A stretch of DNA of 64,000 nucleotides from Neobacillus sp. PS3-12 (GTDB lineage: Bacteria; Bacillota; Bacilli; Bacillales; Cytobacillaceae): the NCBI RefSeq assembly GCF_030915385.1, contig NZ_CP133268.1, forward strand, positions 3,942,001 through 4,006,000, given 5' to 3'. Position 1 is the first letter of the stretch; every line of letters starts with the position of its first letter. The position numbers were made by a program, and so were the translations under genes. Shown here in pieces: positions 53,319 to 63,191 of the stretch. Below the pieces are notes generated by a model that was not told where the DNA came from, made no database searches, and saw only the letters and a program-made list of their open reading frames with translations.

Positions 53319-56054
53319 ATGAAATTTCGAACAAAGCTTTATGGCGGCTTAGGACTTATATTACTTTTTAACATTATCTTTCTAATAATTTTAATTAAAA
53401 TGATCGATCAGCAGACAGTTAGTATGAATTCAGTAGTTTCAGATTTAGACCAGAGGAAGTTGATGGCCTCCACGGTTCAGTCTGAAATCAATAACATGGG
53501 AAGGGAGCTTAGTGATATTGCATCGACTCCACCTGCTCATGTACTTCCACAAGTGGTGAACGAATGGGAACAATCAAGATTAAATATCAAGGCCTCTCTT
53601 GAAACTCTTGAAAAGATGGATTCTCGAAAAGAAACACAGAACCTTATTTCCAAATTTGATACGATTTACAAAACATATGAAGACGTCGGTGAACAAATCA
53701 TTATTTTGCAAAAAACGGATAAAAACTCTAATGATTACGAAAAGTTGATTTGGGGAGATGTAAAGCGAGATAGGGTAAGGCTGCAACAGATTACTGATTT
53801 GTTATATTCCTTACAGGAACAAGAAATGAAGGATCAGCTTTTAAGAACAAAACAAACTTATAATCTTGCGCTAGATATGATTTATATCGTCGTTGTCATT
53901 GGTTGTCTATTCGGTCTCGTTATTGCTATTTTGATCATTAGAAGCTTAACAAAAAATTTACAGCGGGTTACTTCTGTTATGAGTAATGTTGCGCTTTATC
54001 AGGGAACACAGTTTCCGCGGATTAAGGTGGCTACTAAAGATGAGATTGGAGCAATCTCTATTGCCTATAATCAAATGGCTCAAGCATTGGAAGAAAAAGT
54101 GGAACATGAAAAAACTTTAGTCGAAAAAGCAGAGGAGCATAGCTGGCTTAAATCAAAAGTGGCTCAGATTACTTCTATCTATACTTCTGTTGAAGACTTT
54201 AAGACATTATCCCGTCTATTTATCCAAAATATTACACCGATGGTAGAAGCACATTATGGGGTTTTTTATATAAACGAAAGAATGAACGGTGAAGAACTGC
54301 TGAAAAGTATGGCTTCTTATGCTTATAATCACGACCTGGTTCTATCAAGAAGTTTCCGTCTTGGTGAGGGACTTGTTGGTCAATGTGCTGCTGAAAAGAA
54401 GCCAATTATGATTTCAGATATTCCTGATAATTATGTAAAAATTAATTCTGGAATCGGTGAAGCAGCCCCAAGGAATATACTAATTCTCCCTGCAGAACTT
54501 GAAGGGGAGGTTTTGGCAGTTCTTGAGGTAGCTTCCTTTAAACCATTTAACGAAGTTCAACAAGCTCTACTCAATGAAGTAATGGCCCATATCGGCATTA
54601 CCATTAACAGTATCGGAAACCGAATGCAGGTTAAAAAATTATTACAAGAATCACAGGCCTTAACAGAAGAGTTGCAAAGCCAATCGGAAGAGCTTCAACA
54701 GCAGCAAGAGGAATTAAGAGTGATTAACGAAGAGCTCGAAAAACAATATAAAAATTCTGAGATGAAGAAAGAGGAATTGGAGAAAATTAGTGCGGCCCTT
54801 GAAGAGAAAGCACAAGAACTAGCTCTTACTTCCCAATATAAATCCGAATTTCTTGCTAATATGTCACACGAGCTTCGTACTCCTCTGAACAGTTTATTAA
54901 TACTTGCTCAAATGCTAATGGAAAAAAAGAATGAAAACTTAACAGAAAAACAGTTACAGTATATCCAAACTATTCATTCATCAGGAAATGATTTACTTCA
55001 TTTGATTAATGAAATTTTGGACTTGGCAAAGGTTGAGGCTGGAAAAATTGAAATTATTCTTGGAGAAGTTCCACTGGAAAGAATCATTACATTTGTAGAC
55101 CGGAATTTTTCTCCTTTAGCTCGTCAGAAAAATTTAGAGTTTACTATTTTTGCAGATGGGGATTTACCGGATTCCATTTACACTGATGAACACTATCTTA
55201 ATCAAATTTTAAGTAATCTTATTTCTAATGCCTATAAATTCACTGAAAATGGATGTATCTCGTTCATTATTGGTCTGAACAAGTCATTTTCAGATAATAA
55301 ACAGATAATTAGTTTTACGGTAGCGGATACAGGAATTGGCATTTCAAAAGATAAGCAGGAATTAATCTTTCATGCTTTTGTACAAGCTGATGGTACGACC
55401 AGCCGAAAATATGGAGGGACAGGTTTAGGATTATCAATTAGCCGCGAATTTGCTCACTTGCTGGGAGGCTTTATTGATTTAAATAGTGAAGAGGGTGCTG
55501 GTAGTTCCTTCACTCTTAATCTGCCGATCCATGAACTGAAAGAAAGTCGAAAGAACGATTCTGTATTATTAGAAACGGCCACTGCACTTTTTGAAGAGGA
55601 AGGGTCTTTAATCGGCTGGGAAGAGCTTCATTCAGAGCAAAACTTAAATGACGGAGAACTCGATCGCGAATACTCATTAATTAATGGGAAGAAAATTCTT
55701 ATCGTGGATGACGATATGCGAAATATTTATGCCTTATCCTCTGCCCTGGAGGAATATGAAATAGAAGTTTTGTTCGCAGAAAGCGGTATAGAAGGTATAG
55801 AGGTTTTACAAGAAAATCCCGACATTGACCTCATTTTGATGGATATTATGATGCCAGAAATGGATGGATTTGAGGCAATGCGTAAAATTCGAAAAAAACC
55901 GCAGTTTCAAGGTTTACCGATTATTGCAATAACAGCCAAGGCGATGAAACATAATCGTGAAGAATGTATTGAGGCCGGCGCATCCGATTACATTAGCAAA
56001 CCGATTGATTTAGATCAGCTATTCTCACTAATACAGGTTTGGCTGTATAGATAG
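53319..56054 (+). CDS. rsbK: RsbK-like hybrid sensor histidine kinase
   Basis: The protein has 911 residues; its ATG follows CAGGAGAATGGAGGC. Domain order is: TM helix ~8-28; extracellular CHASE3-like helices ~29-187; TM helix ~188-208; HAMP ~209-262; GAF ~285-425; a coiled coil ~430-505; HisKA with SHELRTP (H517); HATPase_c (NLISNAYKFTENG, DTGIGI, GGTGLGLSI); and a C-terminal REC domain (LIVDDD, phospho-acceptor in LILMDIMMPEMDG). This is the architecture and length of B. cereus RsbK, which controls sigma-B through RsbY. The next gene is a CheR-type methyltransferase, as RsbM is. No rsbY or sigB is in the window, so the output is inferred. Confidence 0.85.
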   Translation: MKFRTKLYGGLGLILLFNIIFLIILIKMIDQQTVSMNSVVSDLDQRKLMASTVQSEINNMGRELSDIASTPPAHVLPQVVNEWEQSRLNIKASLETLEKMDSRKETQNLISKFDTIYKTYEDVGEQIIILQKTDKNSNDYEKLIWGDVKRDRVRLQQITDLLYSLQEQEMKDQLLRTKQTYNLALDMIYIVVVIGCLFGLVIAILIIRSLTKNLQRVTSVMSNVALYQGTQFPRIKVATKDEIGAISIAYNQMAQALEEKVEHEKTLVEKAEEHSWLKSKVAQITSIYTSVEDFKTLSRLFIQNITPMVEAHYGVFYINERMNGEELLKSMASYAYNHDLVLSRSFRLGEGLVGQCAAEKKPIMISDIPDNYVKINSGIGEAAPRNILILPAELEGEVLAVLEVASFKPFNEVQQALLNEVMAHIGITINSIGNRMQVKKLLQESQALTEELQSQSEELQQQQEELRVINEELEKQYKNSEMKKEELEKISAALEEKAQELALTSQYKSEFLANMSHELRTPLNSLLILAQMLMEKKNENLTEKQLQYIQTIHSSGNDLLHLINEILDLAKVEAGKIEIILGEVPLERIITFVDRNFSPLARQKNLEFTIFADGDLPDSIYTDEHYLNQILSNLISNAYKFTENGCISFIIGLNKSFSDNKQIISFTVADTGIGISKDKQELIFHAFVQADGTTSRKYGGTGLGLSISREFAHLLGGFIDLNSEEGAGSSFTLNLPIHELKESRKNDSVLLETATALFEEEGSLIGWEELHSEQNLNDGELDREYSLINGKKILIVDDDMRNIYALSSALEEYEIEVLFAESGIEGIEVLQENPDIDLILMDIMMPEMDGFEAMRKIRKKPQFQGLPIIAITAKAMKHNREECIEAGASDYISKPIDLDQLFSLIQVWLYR

Positions 56055-56067
56055 GGAGGCGAAGATC

Positions 56068-56916
56068 ATAACAAATCATATCGATAAGAAATATTACGAT
56101 CATCAGCTGCAGAAAATTGAAATTGACTTATTACTTGAAGCCATTTATCGCCAGTATGGATATGATTTTCGCAACTATGCCGCTCCATTTATCCAAAGGA
56201 GAATTTTTAATCGGATGGCTGCGGAAAATGTAGAGACTGTATCGGGATTACAGGAACAAGTTTTACACGAACCTCGCGTGATGGAGAGATTATTTAATGA
56301 TTTTTCTATAAATGTAACTGAGATGTTTCGGGACCCCGCCTTTTTTAGGATTTTGCGAAAAAAGGTAATCCCAGCTCTAAGAGAATATCCGGTGATCAGG
56401 ATCTGGCATGTTGGCTGTGGTTCAGGAGAAGAAGTTTATTCGATGGCTATTTTGTTGCATGAAGAAGGATTATATGAAAAATCAAAAATTTATGCTACCG
56501 ATATCAATCAAATCAATTTAGAGAAAGCGAAACAAGGTTCTTTTCCCTTGGAAAAAATGAAACTTTACACAACAAACTACATTCAATCTGGGGGAGAAAA
56601 AGCTTTTTCGGAGTATTATACGGTAAAAAACGAAGTAGCGGCGTTTCATTCCTTCCTAAAAAAGAATATTGTCTTTTTTCAACACAATTTGGTTACAGAT
56701 CAATCATTTAACGAGTTTCATATTATTATTTGCCGAAATGTTATGATTTACTTTAATAAAAAATTGCAAAATTATGTTCATCATTTATTATACGAAAGCC
56801 TATTTCATTCAGGTTATATAGGGCTTGGAAATAGAGAGGAGGTACGTTTTACCGATTATGCAGAATACTATGAGGTACTCAATTCAGGAGAAAAACTTTA
56901 CCGAAAAACCAAATAA
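56068..56916 (+). CDS. rsbM: CheR-type methyltransferase (RsbM-like), apparent ATA start
   Basis: The protein has 282 residues if it starts at ATA 56068; the first ATG in frame is 56215. The earlier residues are clearly part of the protein: IDLLLEAIYRQYGYDFRNYAAPFIQRRIFNRM is the CheR N-terminal helical domain. GGGAGG lies 8 bases before the ATA, and no ATG, GTG or TTG fits that site. The methylase core has HVGCGSGEEVYSMA (SAM motif, ~113-126), YATDIN and IIICRNVMIYFN. RsbM methylates RsbK in B. cereus and dampens its signalling; the gene order here is the same. The start is either a rare AUA codon or a mutated ATG. Confidence 0.85.
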   Translation: MTNHIDKKYYDHQLQKIEIDLLLEAIYRQYGYDFRNYAAPFIQRRIFNRMAAENVETVSGLQEQVLHEPRVMERLFNDFSINVTEMFRDPAFFRILRKKVIPALREYPVIRIWHVGCGSGEEVYSMAILLHEEGLYEKSKIYATDINQINLEKAKQGSFPLEKMKLYTTNYIQSGGEKAFSEYYTVKNEVAAFHSFLKKNIVFFQHNLVTDQSFNEFHIIICRNVMIYFNKKLQNYVHHLLYESLFHSGYIGLGNREEVRFTDYAEYYEVLNSGEKLYRKTK

Positions 56917-58954
56917 AGCAGAATCAGAAATAATTAATATTTTAATGGTGGATGATCTCAAGGAAAATTTAGTAGCATTGGAAGCCGTACTCTCATCATC
57001 CGGCTATCGTTTGGTTACTGCGAGGTCCGGTGAAGAAGCGTTAAAATGTATTCTAAAACAAGATTTCGCTGTCATTTTGCTGGATGTTCAAATGCCTGGA
57101 CTAAATGGCTTTGAAACGGCCAAGCTTATTAAAGCCAGAAAAAGGTCGAAAAATATCCCAATTATATTTATAACCGCCATCAGTCAAGATATGGAACATG
57201 TCCTCCATGGATATTCAGTCGGTGCAATTGATTATATTTTCAAACCGTTTAATCCTGAGACATTAAAAAGAAAAGTAGAACAATTTGTTGCAATTCATCA
57301 AAGTCACACGGTAAGTTTGAAGCAATTCGAATGGAAAAAGTCAATCGAGCTTGAAGAAATAAATTTAAAATTGAATCGTACAACCGTTGATTTATATAAA
57401 ACGGAAACCTTATCAAAAGTGATTGGTGAAACATTGCTGGATACGATCGTTACCTTTGATGAATCTGGTGCCATTTTATCGGCAAATCCAATCGTTCGAA
57501 AAATGTTTGACTATTACGATGTGGAGTTAATAGGGAAACATTTAGCCACCATTCTTCCTGTGGTTAAGCAAGATGGTGAAAGGATGGGTCCCTTATCCAT
57601 TCAATCAATTACCAAGTCTTCAATAGGAAAAATATTGGAGGGTGTAGCTTTACGGAAAGATAAAAACCGTTTTCCTGTAGATATTCAAATTGGAGAAGCA
57701 AGAATCGAAAATAGTCTTCTTTTTGTTTGTACCATTCGTGATGTTACGGAACGGAAAGAAATGGAGAAAATTAAAAACCAACAATTCAATCTCCTTAAAA
57801 AGGTAGTTGAAGAGCGAACCTTAGATTTGTTGTCTACAAATGAGAAGCTTAAAGAAGAAATTCAGGAGCGAAAAAAAGTAGCGGAGGATCTATTCGTTTC
57901 ACATGAACGATTTAAAAGGATTTTTGAAGCAAGTCCTTGCTTAATGGCTATTCGTTCCATAAAGGATGGAAGATTTATCGATGTTAACAAGGCTTGGTTA
58001 CATTTTACAGGTTACGAATTCGAAAAAGTAAAGAATCAAGTTTTTGACTGGCCTTTTTTTAAGTGTATGGATGGGAATAAAGTTGATTTAGCTGATCCCC
58101 TATTGAAAGAACCGTTAATCAATTTAAAGGTGACTTTCCAGTCAAAAAACGGGGAAGTATGTTGCGGATTGTTATCGACAGAAATTATTGAAGTTGAAAA
58201 CAAGCCATGCGTTCTCATAGTGGTAAATGATATTACTGAAACAGAACGGTTGGAAAAAGAAGTGTTACGCTTAGATAGGTTAAATTTAATTGGCGAGATG
58301 GCTGCCGGGATTGCACACGAAATCCGAAATCCGATGACAACGGTCCATGGATTTTTACAATTAGGAAAAGTTGACAATTCACATCTAACTCCGAAATACA
58401 TTGATCTTATGCTTGATGAATTAAACAGAGCCAATAGCATCATTAAAGAATTTTTAACTCTGGCCAAAAACAAAGCAAGTGATAAAACAAATCAGTCTTT
58501 AAATAGAATTATCGAAACCATTTTGCCTCTAATTAACGCTGAAGCTAATCTTGCAGGGAAAAGTGTTCAGCATCAATTGAAGCAATGTCCTGAACTGTCT
58601 TTAGATGAAAAAGAGATTCGGCAGCTTTTCTTAAATCTTGCATTAAATGGACTTGAAGCCATGAAACATGGCGGCACATTGACAGTAAGAACTTACAGTG
58701 AAGAAGAGAGAGTTGTTTTAGAGGTGAAGGATAGTGGAGAAGGAATAAAACCTAACATTCTCGACAAAATTGGAACACCTTTTTTTACGACAAAAGAGCA
58801 TGGGACCGGATTGGGACTGGCAGTTTGTTATAGTATTGCTGATCGGCATAATGCAAAAATCAAAATTCGGACAGGGAATGAAGGAACCTGTTTTTCAATT
58901 TACTTTAATCGATATTCAGATGAAAAGCAGTGTTTGAATGGTGATAAACAGTGA
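56858..58954 (+). CDS. REC-PAS-PAS sensor histidine kinase
   Basis: The protein has ~698 residues from ATG 56858, overlapping the methyltransferase end; a TTG at 56825 or ATG 56870 are alternatives. An N-terminal REC domain (MVDDLKENLVAL, acceptor in VILLDVQMPGLNG, IFITA, DYIFKPF) is followed by two PAS domains (TIVTFDESGAILSANP; MAIRSIKDGRFIDVNKAWLHFTGYE) and a helix. HisKA follows with AAGIAHEIRNPMTTVHGFLQL, then HATPase_c with NLALNGLEAM, DSGEGI and GTGLGLAVCYSIA. The kinase part resembles sporulation kinases. There is no membrane segment. The next gene, a sugar-binding protein, overlaps its end by 4 bp. Confidence 0.9.
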   Translation: MQNTMRYSIQEKNFTEKPNKAESEIINILMVDDLKENLVALEAVLSSSGYRLVTARSGEEALKCILKQDFAVILLDVQMPGLNGFETAKLIKARKRSKNIPIIFITAISQDMEHVLHGYSVGAIDYIFKPFNPETLKRKVEQFVAIHQSHTVSLKQFEWKKSIELEEINLKLNRTTVDLYKTETLSKVIGETLLDTIVTFDESGAILSANPIVRKMFDYYDVELIGKHLATILPVVKQDGERMGPLSIQSITKSSIGKILEGVALRKDKNRFPVDIQIGEARIENSLLFVCTIRDVTERKEMEKIKNQQFNLLKKVVEERTLDLLSTNEKLKEEIQERKKVAEDLFVSHERFKRIFEASPCLMAIRSIKDGRFIDVNKAWLHFTGYEFEKVKNQVFDWPFFKCMDGNKVDLADPLLKEPLINLKVTFQSKNGEVCCGLLSTEIIEVENKPCVLIVVNDITETERLEKEVLRLDRLNLIGEMAAGIAHEIRNPMTTVHGFLQLGKVDNSHLTPKYIDLMLDELNRANSIIKEFLTLAKNKASDKTNQSLNRIIETILPLINAEANLAGKSVQHQLKQCPELSLDEKEIRQLFLNLALNGLEAMKHGGTLTVRTYSEEERVVLEVKDSGEGIKPNILDKIGTPFFTTKEHGTGLGLAVCYSIADRHNAKIKIRTGNEGTCFSIYFNRYSDEKQCLNGDKQ

Positions 58955-59898
58955 AAAGAAGATGGTTGATCTTAATTATTTTTGGATTCTTAGTCTGTAG
59001 TGTTTTGGGCTTTTTTTACAAAGTTTATGCATCAGAAAAGCCGACAGTTGCTGTCGTTTTGAAAAATACAAAGTCAGAGTATTGGGCTATCATGGTCTCG
59101 GGGATTGAAAAGGGATTAGAAAACTTTGGTATGAAGGGGGAAATTTTTTCCTCTGACCACAACAATGAAAATCAGCTCTCTATTTTGGAAAAGGTACTAA
59201 AGGAAAAACCGAACGCACTCATTTTCTCTCCGGAAAATCCTTCAGCCTCTATTCCGATATTAAAGGAATTTCAAAAGGAACATATTCCAGTGCTGCTTGT
59301 TGATACTGGAGTCAATTGGTCCGGTCAAACTTCATTTATTGGAACCGATAACGTTTCATTAGGTGAAAAAGCAGGAGAATTATTGTCCTCAATGATGCAG
59401 CCCGATGACAAAGTAGCACTTATTGGCAAAATTTCAAGAAATACAGTATATACAGATCGGATTCACGGAGCGGAAACAGCTTTACGTGCAGTTGGAATTA
59501 ACACGGTCGAAGGCAATATACTGGTTGATGATGCTAATGCCAAAGTTATTCCAGTCATCGCCATATTACTGAGGAATAATCCAGATATCAAAGGTGTTTT
59601 TGCACCTAGTGACGAGATGGCTCTAGAAGTATTAAAGTATTTACATCAAAATGGGGTAAACATCCCAGTTGTAGGGGCAGACGGAATTATCGATATGCTG
59701 AAATATATCGATAATGGGACGTTGAAAGGCACGGTCGCCCAGAACCCATATGATATGGGCTATATTTGTGTGGAAAATGCCTTAAAGGCTGTAAAAGGAC
59801 AAAGAGTAGAAAAAAAGATTAACAGTGACGTCGACATTATTACAGGGGAAAATGCTAAAAGCAAAATAGACTTCTTAGAAGGAATATTAAAAAAATAA
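58951..59898 (+). CDS. LacI-type sugar-binding protein, membrane anchored
   Basis: The protein has 315 residues from a GTG at the GTGA overlap with the kinase. An N-terminal anchor (LILIIFGFLVCSVLGFFYKVYA) is followed by a Peripla_BP_4 domain: VAVVLKNTKSEYWAIMVSGIEKG, FSPENPSASIPILKE, DRIHGAETALRA, GVFAPSDEMALEVL and GTVAQNPYDMGYI. There are no transporter genes nearby. Its coupling to a two-component kinase suggests that it senses a sugar or similar ligand outside the membrane for the signalling cassette. Confidence 0.88.
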   Translation: MKRRWLILIIFGFLVCSVLGFFYKVYASEKPTVAVVLKNTKSEYWAIMVSGIEKGLENFGMKGEIFSSDHNNENQLSILEKVLKEKPNALIFSPENPSASIPILKEFQKEHIPVLLVDTGVNWSGQTSFIGTDNVSLGEKAGELLSSMMQPDDKVALIGKISRNTVYTDRIHGAETALRAVGINTVEGNILVDDANAKVIPVIAILLRNNPDIKGVFAPSDEMALEVLKYLHQNGVNIPVVGADGIIDMLKYIDNGTLKGTVAQNPYDMGYICVENALKAVKGQRVEKKINSDVDIITGENAKSKIDFLEGILKK

Positions 59899-60004
59899 AC
59901 TGTTAAGGTTGGATGACATATCATATTACTACCTAGGGATGGGAGTTCCCTTCGGAATTAACGCTATAGAGTGATGGAAGAAAACTGTTTCCTTAAATTA
60001 GAGA

Positions 60005-60042
60005 AAAAGTAGAGGCTAGGATCAAAATCCTGCCTCTTTTTA
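60005..60042 (+). terminator. Terminator of the signalling operon
   Basis: AGAGGCTAGGAT-CAAA-ATCCTGCCTCT is followed by T5. Confidence 0.8.
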
Positions 60043-60089
60043 ATCTATTCAAAAATGCTAGTTAGAAATTCTAAAAATCGTTCACAATC

Positions 60090-60117
60090 TTTCAAAATAT
60101 GAATGTTTTTGAAAGAA
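60090..60117. promoter_or_regulatory. Candidate FruR operator
   Basis: CTTTCAAAA and TTTTTGAAAG form an inverted repeat just upstream of the fru promoter, a plausible binding site for the DeoR-type repressor encoded next. Confidence 0.45.
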
Positions 60118-60122
60118 AATGA

Positions 60123-60151
60123 TTGATTTTTGTAAACGATTTCATTATAAT
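60123..60151 (+). promoter_or_regulatory. fru operon promoter with perfect cre site in the spacer
   Basis: TTGATT (-35) and TATAAT (-10) are separated by 17 bp. The spacer contains TGTAAACGATTTCA (60131-60144), which matches all 14 positions of the cre consensus TGWAANCGNTNWCA. CcpA bound there would block RNA polymerase, so catabolite repression is strongly indicated. Confidence 0.8.
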
Positions 60152-60185
60152 CAAAACAAGATAGAAAATTCAAGGTGGTGATGAA

Positions 60186-60938
60186 TTGTTAACGCCAGAA
60201 CGTCATCAAATCATTCTTCAATTATTGAAAGACCAAAATACCGTTAAGATTCAAGAAATTATGGAATTAACGAACTCATCGGAATCAACAATTCGACGGG
60301 ACCTATCTCTGTTAGAGGAGCAAAAATTTTTAAAACGGATTCACGGCGGTGCACAAAGATTACAGGGGAAGCTGCAAGAACCAAGCATGATTGAGAAATC
60401 TTCCAAAAACCTTCAGGAAAAACGTTTAATTGCTAAATATGCTGCAGGATTAGTGGAAGAAGGGGATTGCATTTACCTAGATGCAGGCTCAACGATTTTT
60501 GAAATGATTGAGTTTCTGACTGCAAAAGACATCGTGGTTGTAACGAACGGTCTAATGCATGCTGCACCATTATTAAATAAAGGGATTGCTACTTATTTAA
60601 TTGGCGGATTTGTAAAAGCGAAAACGAATGCCTTTGTTGGGCGGGGTTCATTAACAAGTCTTGATCTATATCGCTTTGATAAATGCTTTTTAGGAGTGAA
60701 TGGAATTCACCAAGAATTTGGCTTTACCACTCCTGACCAGGAAGAAGCAATGGTAAAGCAAAAGGCGATTTCCTTATCGAGAGAGAGTTATGTTTTGGCA
60801 GACAGTACCAAGTTTTCGGAAATCTCATTTGCGAAAATTGTGGATATCCATCAGGCAGCTATTATAACCAATGAATTAGATGATGATAGTGTGCAAATTT
60901 ATAAAGATAGAACAAATATAATGGTAGTGACAATGTGA
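60186..60938 (+). CDS. fruR: DeoR family repressor of the fructose operon
   Basis: The protein has 250 residues from a TTG after AAGGTGGTGATGAA. The N-terminal HTH is typical (RHQIILQLLKDQNTVKIQEIMELTNSSESTIRRDLSLLEEQ, then RIHGGA). The C-terminal DeoR sugar-phosphate sensor has GDCIYLDAGST, VVVTNGLMHA, ADSTKF and FCLGVNG-like segments. It is the first gene of a fruR-fruK-fruA order. The expected inducer is fructose-1-phosphate. The fruK start overlaps its stop codon. Confidence 0.9.
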   Translation: MLTPERHQIILQLLKDQNTVKIQEIMELTNSSESTIRRDLSLLEEQKFLKRIHGGAQRLQGKLQEPSMIEKSSKNLQEKRLIAKYAAGLVEEGDCIYLDAGSTIFEMIEFLTAKDIVVVTNGLMHAAPLLNKGIATYLIGGFVKAKTNAFVGRGSLTSLDLYRFDKCFLGVNGIHQEFGFTTPDQEEAMVKQKAISLSRESYVLADSTKFSEISFAKIVDIHQAAIITNELDDDSVQIYKDRTNIMVVTM

Positions 60939-61056
60939 TTAACACGGTAACTTTGAACCCTTCGGTCGATTAAATGAAGAAGCATTTTCAATTGGTCTAT
61001 GTACAACAGAAATGGTAAATAAACTCCTTCTGCAGGTCCAAATAAACGAAATATAA
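60935..61056 (+). pseudogene. fruK: 1-phosphofructokinase reduced to its two ends
   Basis: GTG 60935 opens INTVTLNPSVD, the standard first residues of FruK, and then meets a stop at 60971. Shortly after, in another frame, AFSIGLCTTEMVNKLL and VQINEI stop at 61056, which matches the last ~28 residues of FruK. The ~260 residues between, including the substrate and ATP sites, are missing. One internal deletion of about 0.8 kb explains it. Start coupling to fruR and spacing to fruA are unchanged. Confidence 0.88.
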
Positions 61057-61073
61057 ATAAGGGAGAGAAATGA

Positions 61074-62964
61074 ATGAAAATTACTGAATTGCTATCAAAA
61101 GACACGATTCTCCTTCATATGGATGGTAGTCAAAAAGAAGAAGCCATCAACCAGCTTGTTGATGTCCTTTACAAGGCTGAAAAAATATCTGATTGCGGTG
61201 CATTTAAAGCAGAAATTGTAAAGCGTGAACAACTTAGCACGACCGGCATTGGTGATGGAATTGCGATCCCGCATGCGAAAACAAAAGCGGTAAAGAAAGC
61301 TGCCATTGCTTTTGGTAAATCCGTATCTGGTATAAATTATGAAGCATTAGATAATAAACCTTCACATTTATTTTTCATGATCGCTGCGCCTGAAGGAGCA
61401 AATAATACTCATTTAGATGCATTGGCACGCCTTTCCAGGAATGCTGATGAAAGCAGAGGTTCGTTATCAGCTTTTAACAGCAACAACAGCTGAAGAAATC
61501 ATAGAAATTATTAATCAATATGATAAAGAAGAAGTACAAGAAACAACATCTGTTGGCAAGAAAAATTTCATTGTTGCAGTAACAGGCTGTCCAACGGGAA
61601 TTGCTCACACTTATATGGCAGCGGATTCATTAAAGGCTAAAGCTGCTGAAATGGGTGTAGATATTAAGGTAGAAACAAATGGTTCAGGAGGGGCTAAAAA
61701 CGTCCTGACGAAAAATGAAATTGAAAACGCTGTAGCTGTTATTATTGCTGCTGACATAAATGTGGAAATGGAGCGCTTTAAAGGTAAACATGTCATTCAG
61801 GCAGCAGTTGCAGATGGTATCAGAAAGTCGGAACAATTAATTAACAGAGCAATAAAACAAGATGCCCCAATTTACAGCGGGAATGGCAGCAGCGGACAAA
61901 CTAAAGAAAAAGACTCTAGAAGAGGCTTTTATAAGCACTTAATGAATGGTGTTTCCAATATGTTACCGTTTGTAGTCGGCGGAGGCATATTGATTGCCTT
62001 ATGCTTTATGTTTGGGTACAAATCCTTTGATCCAAAAGATCCGTCGTATAACCCAATTGCTGCAACCTTGATGACCATTGGCGGTGGTACAGCATTTAAG
62101 CTGCTGGTTCCAGTTCTTGCTGGTTTCATCGCTCTCAGTATAGCAGACCGTCCAGGCTTTGCACCAGGTATGGTTGGCGGTATGATGGCTGCAAATGCCG
62201 GAGCAGGTTTCCTTGGTGGGCTGATTGCCGGTTTCCTTGCTGGGTATATTGTGGTAATGCTTAAAAAGTTATTTGCAAACATGCCGAAGTCTTTAGAGGG
62301 AATTAAAAGTATTTTAATTTATCCATTACTGGGAATTATGCTTACTGGCTTTATTATGAATTACGTTGTTGACAATCCAGTTGCTTGGCTAAATACGGAA
62401 ATAAGCACTTTGTTAAAAGGTCTCGGATCTACAAACGCTATTTTTCTTGGTATTCTTTTAGGTTTAATGATGGCATTTGATATGGGAGGTCCAGTAAATA
62501 AAGCAGCCTATGTATTTGGTACAGGTTTGTTAGCCAGTGGTGTATACGGGCCAATGGCTGCCATCATGGCCGCAGGTATGGTACCGCCTTTAGCTCTTGC
62601 CATTGCAACAACGATCTTTAAAAATAAATTCAACCATGAAGATAGAGATGCTGGAAAAGCGTGTTATGTAATGGGGCTGTCATTTATTACCGAAGGTGCT
62701 ATTCCATTTGCAGCAGCAGATCCTTTCCGGGTCATTCCGGCAAATATGATTGGTGCTGCTATTACCGGGGCACTAACAATGGCATTTGGAATTGGACTCC
62801 GAGCACCGCACGGCGGAATATTTGTTGTACCGCTAGTGCAAGGTGGTGCCCTTAAATATGCTTTAGCAATTTTAATCGGGTCTGTCATATCCGCATTGTT
62901 GATCGGATTCCTCAAAAAAACTGTAGAAGTAGAACAAAAACAGGGCACTGAACATGCAGCTTAA
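61074..62964 (+). pseudogene. fruA: Fructose PTS EIIABC permease, frameshifted
   Basis: The gene order inside the protein is EIIA-EIIB-EIIC. EIIA has the phosphorylated His in GDGIAIPHAKT. EIIB begins IVAVTGCPTGIAHTYMAA with its Cys. EIIC has NGVSNMLPFVVGGG, FDMGGPVNKAAY and EGAIPFAAADPFRVIP. The first frame (61074-61493) ends within EIIA; the second resumes MLMKAEVRYQLLTATTAEEI. The expected joint LARLSRMLMKAEV is broken by an extra A at 61437-61441 (AGGAATG for AGGATG). Restored, the protein would be ~630 residues. It starts after AAGGGAGAG. Without a local fruK, fructose-1-phosphate would have no kinase here. Confidence 0.9.
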
Positions 62965-62986
62965 CCATTCAAAATAAAATAAAGAT

Positions 62987-63022
62987 AAAAGCTGGGGTCA
63001 ATATTTGCACCTCAGCTTTTTT
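62987..63022 (+). terminator. Terminator of the fru operon
   Basis: AAAGCTGGGGT and ACCTCAGCTTT pair with one wobble and T6 follows. Confidence 0.8.
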
Positions 63023-63191
63023 AATGTGGTTTTATGTTGTAGTTTCAAATGCATTTTTTTTCGGCCAACGATGGACTTAATATTTGAATTTTTTGTGGAA
63101 GTTCTGATTAAAGCCTTTAAACTATATCTCCATTAAAACTATAATATAAAATATTGTGAAATGTTGAGCAAATCTAAAAGGAGATCATGAT

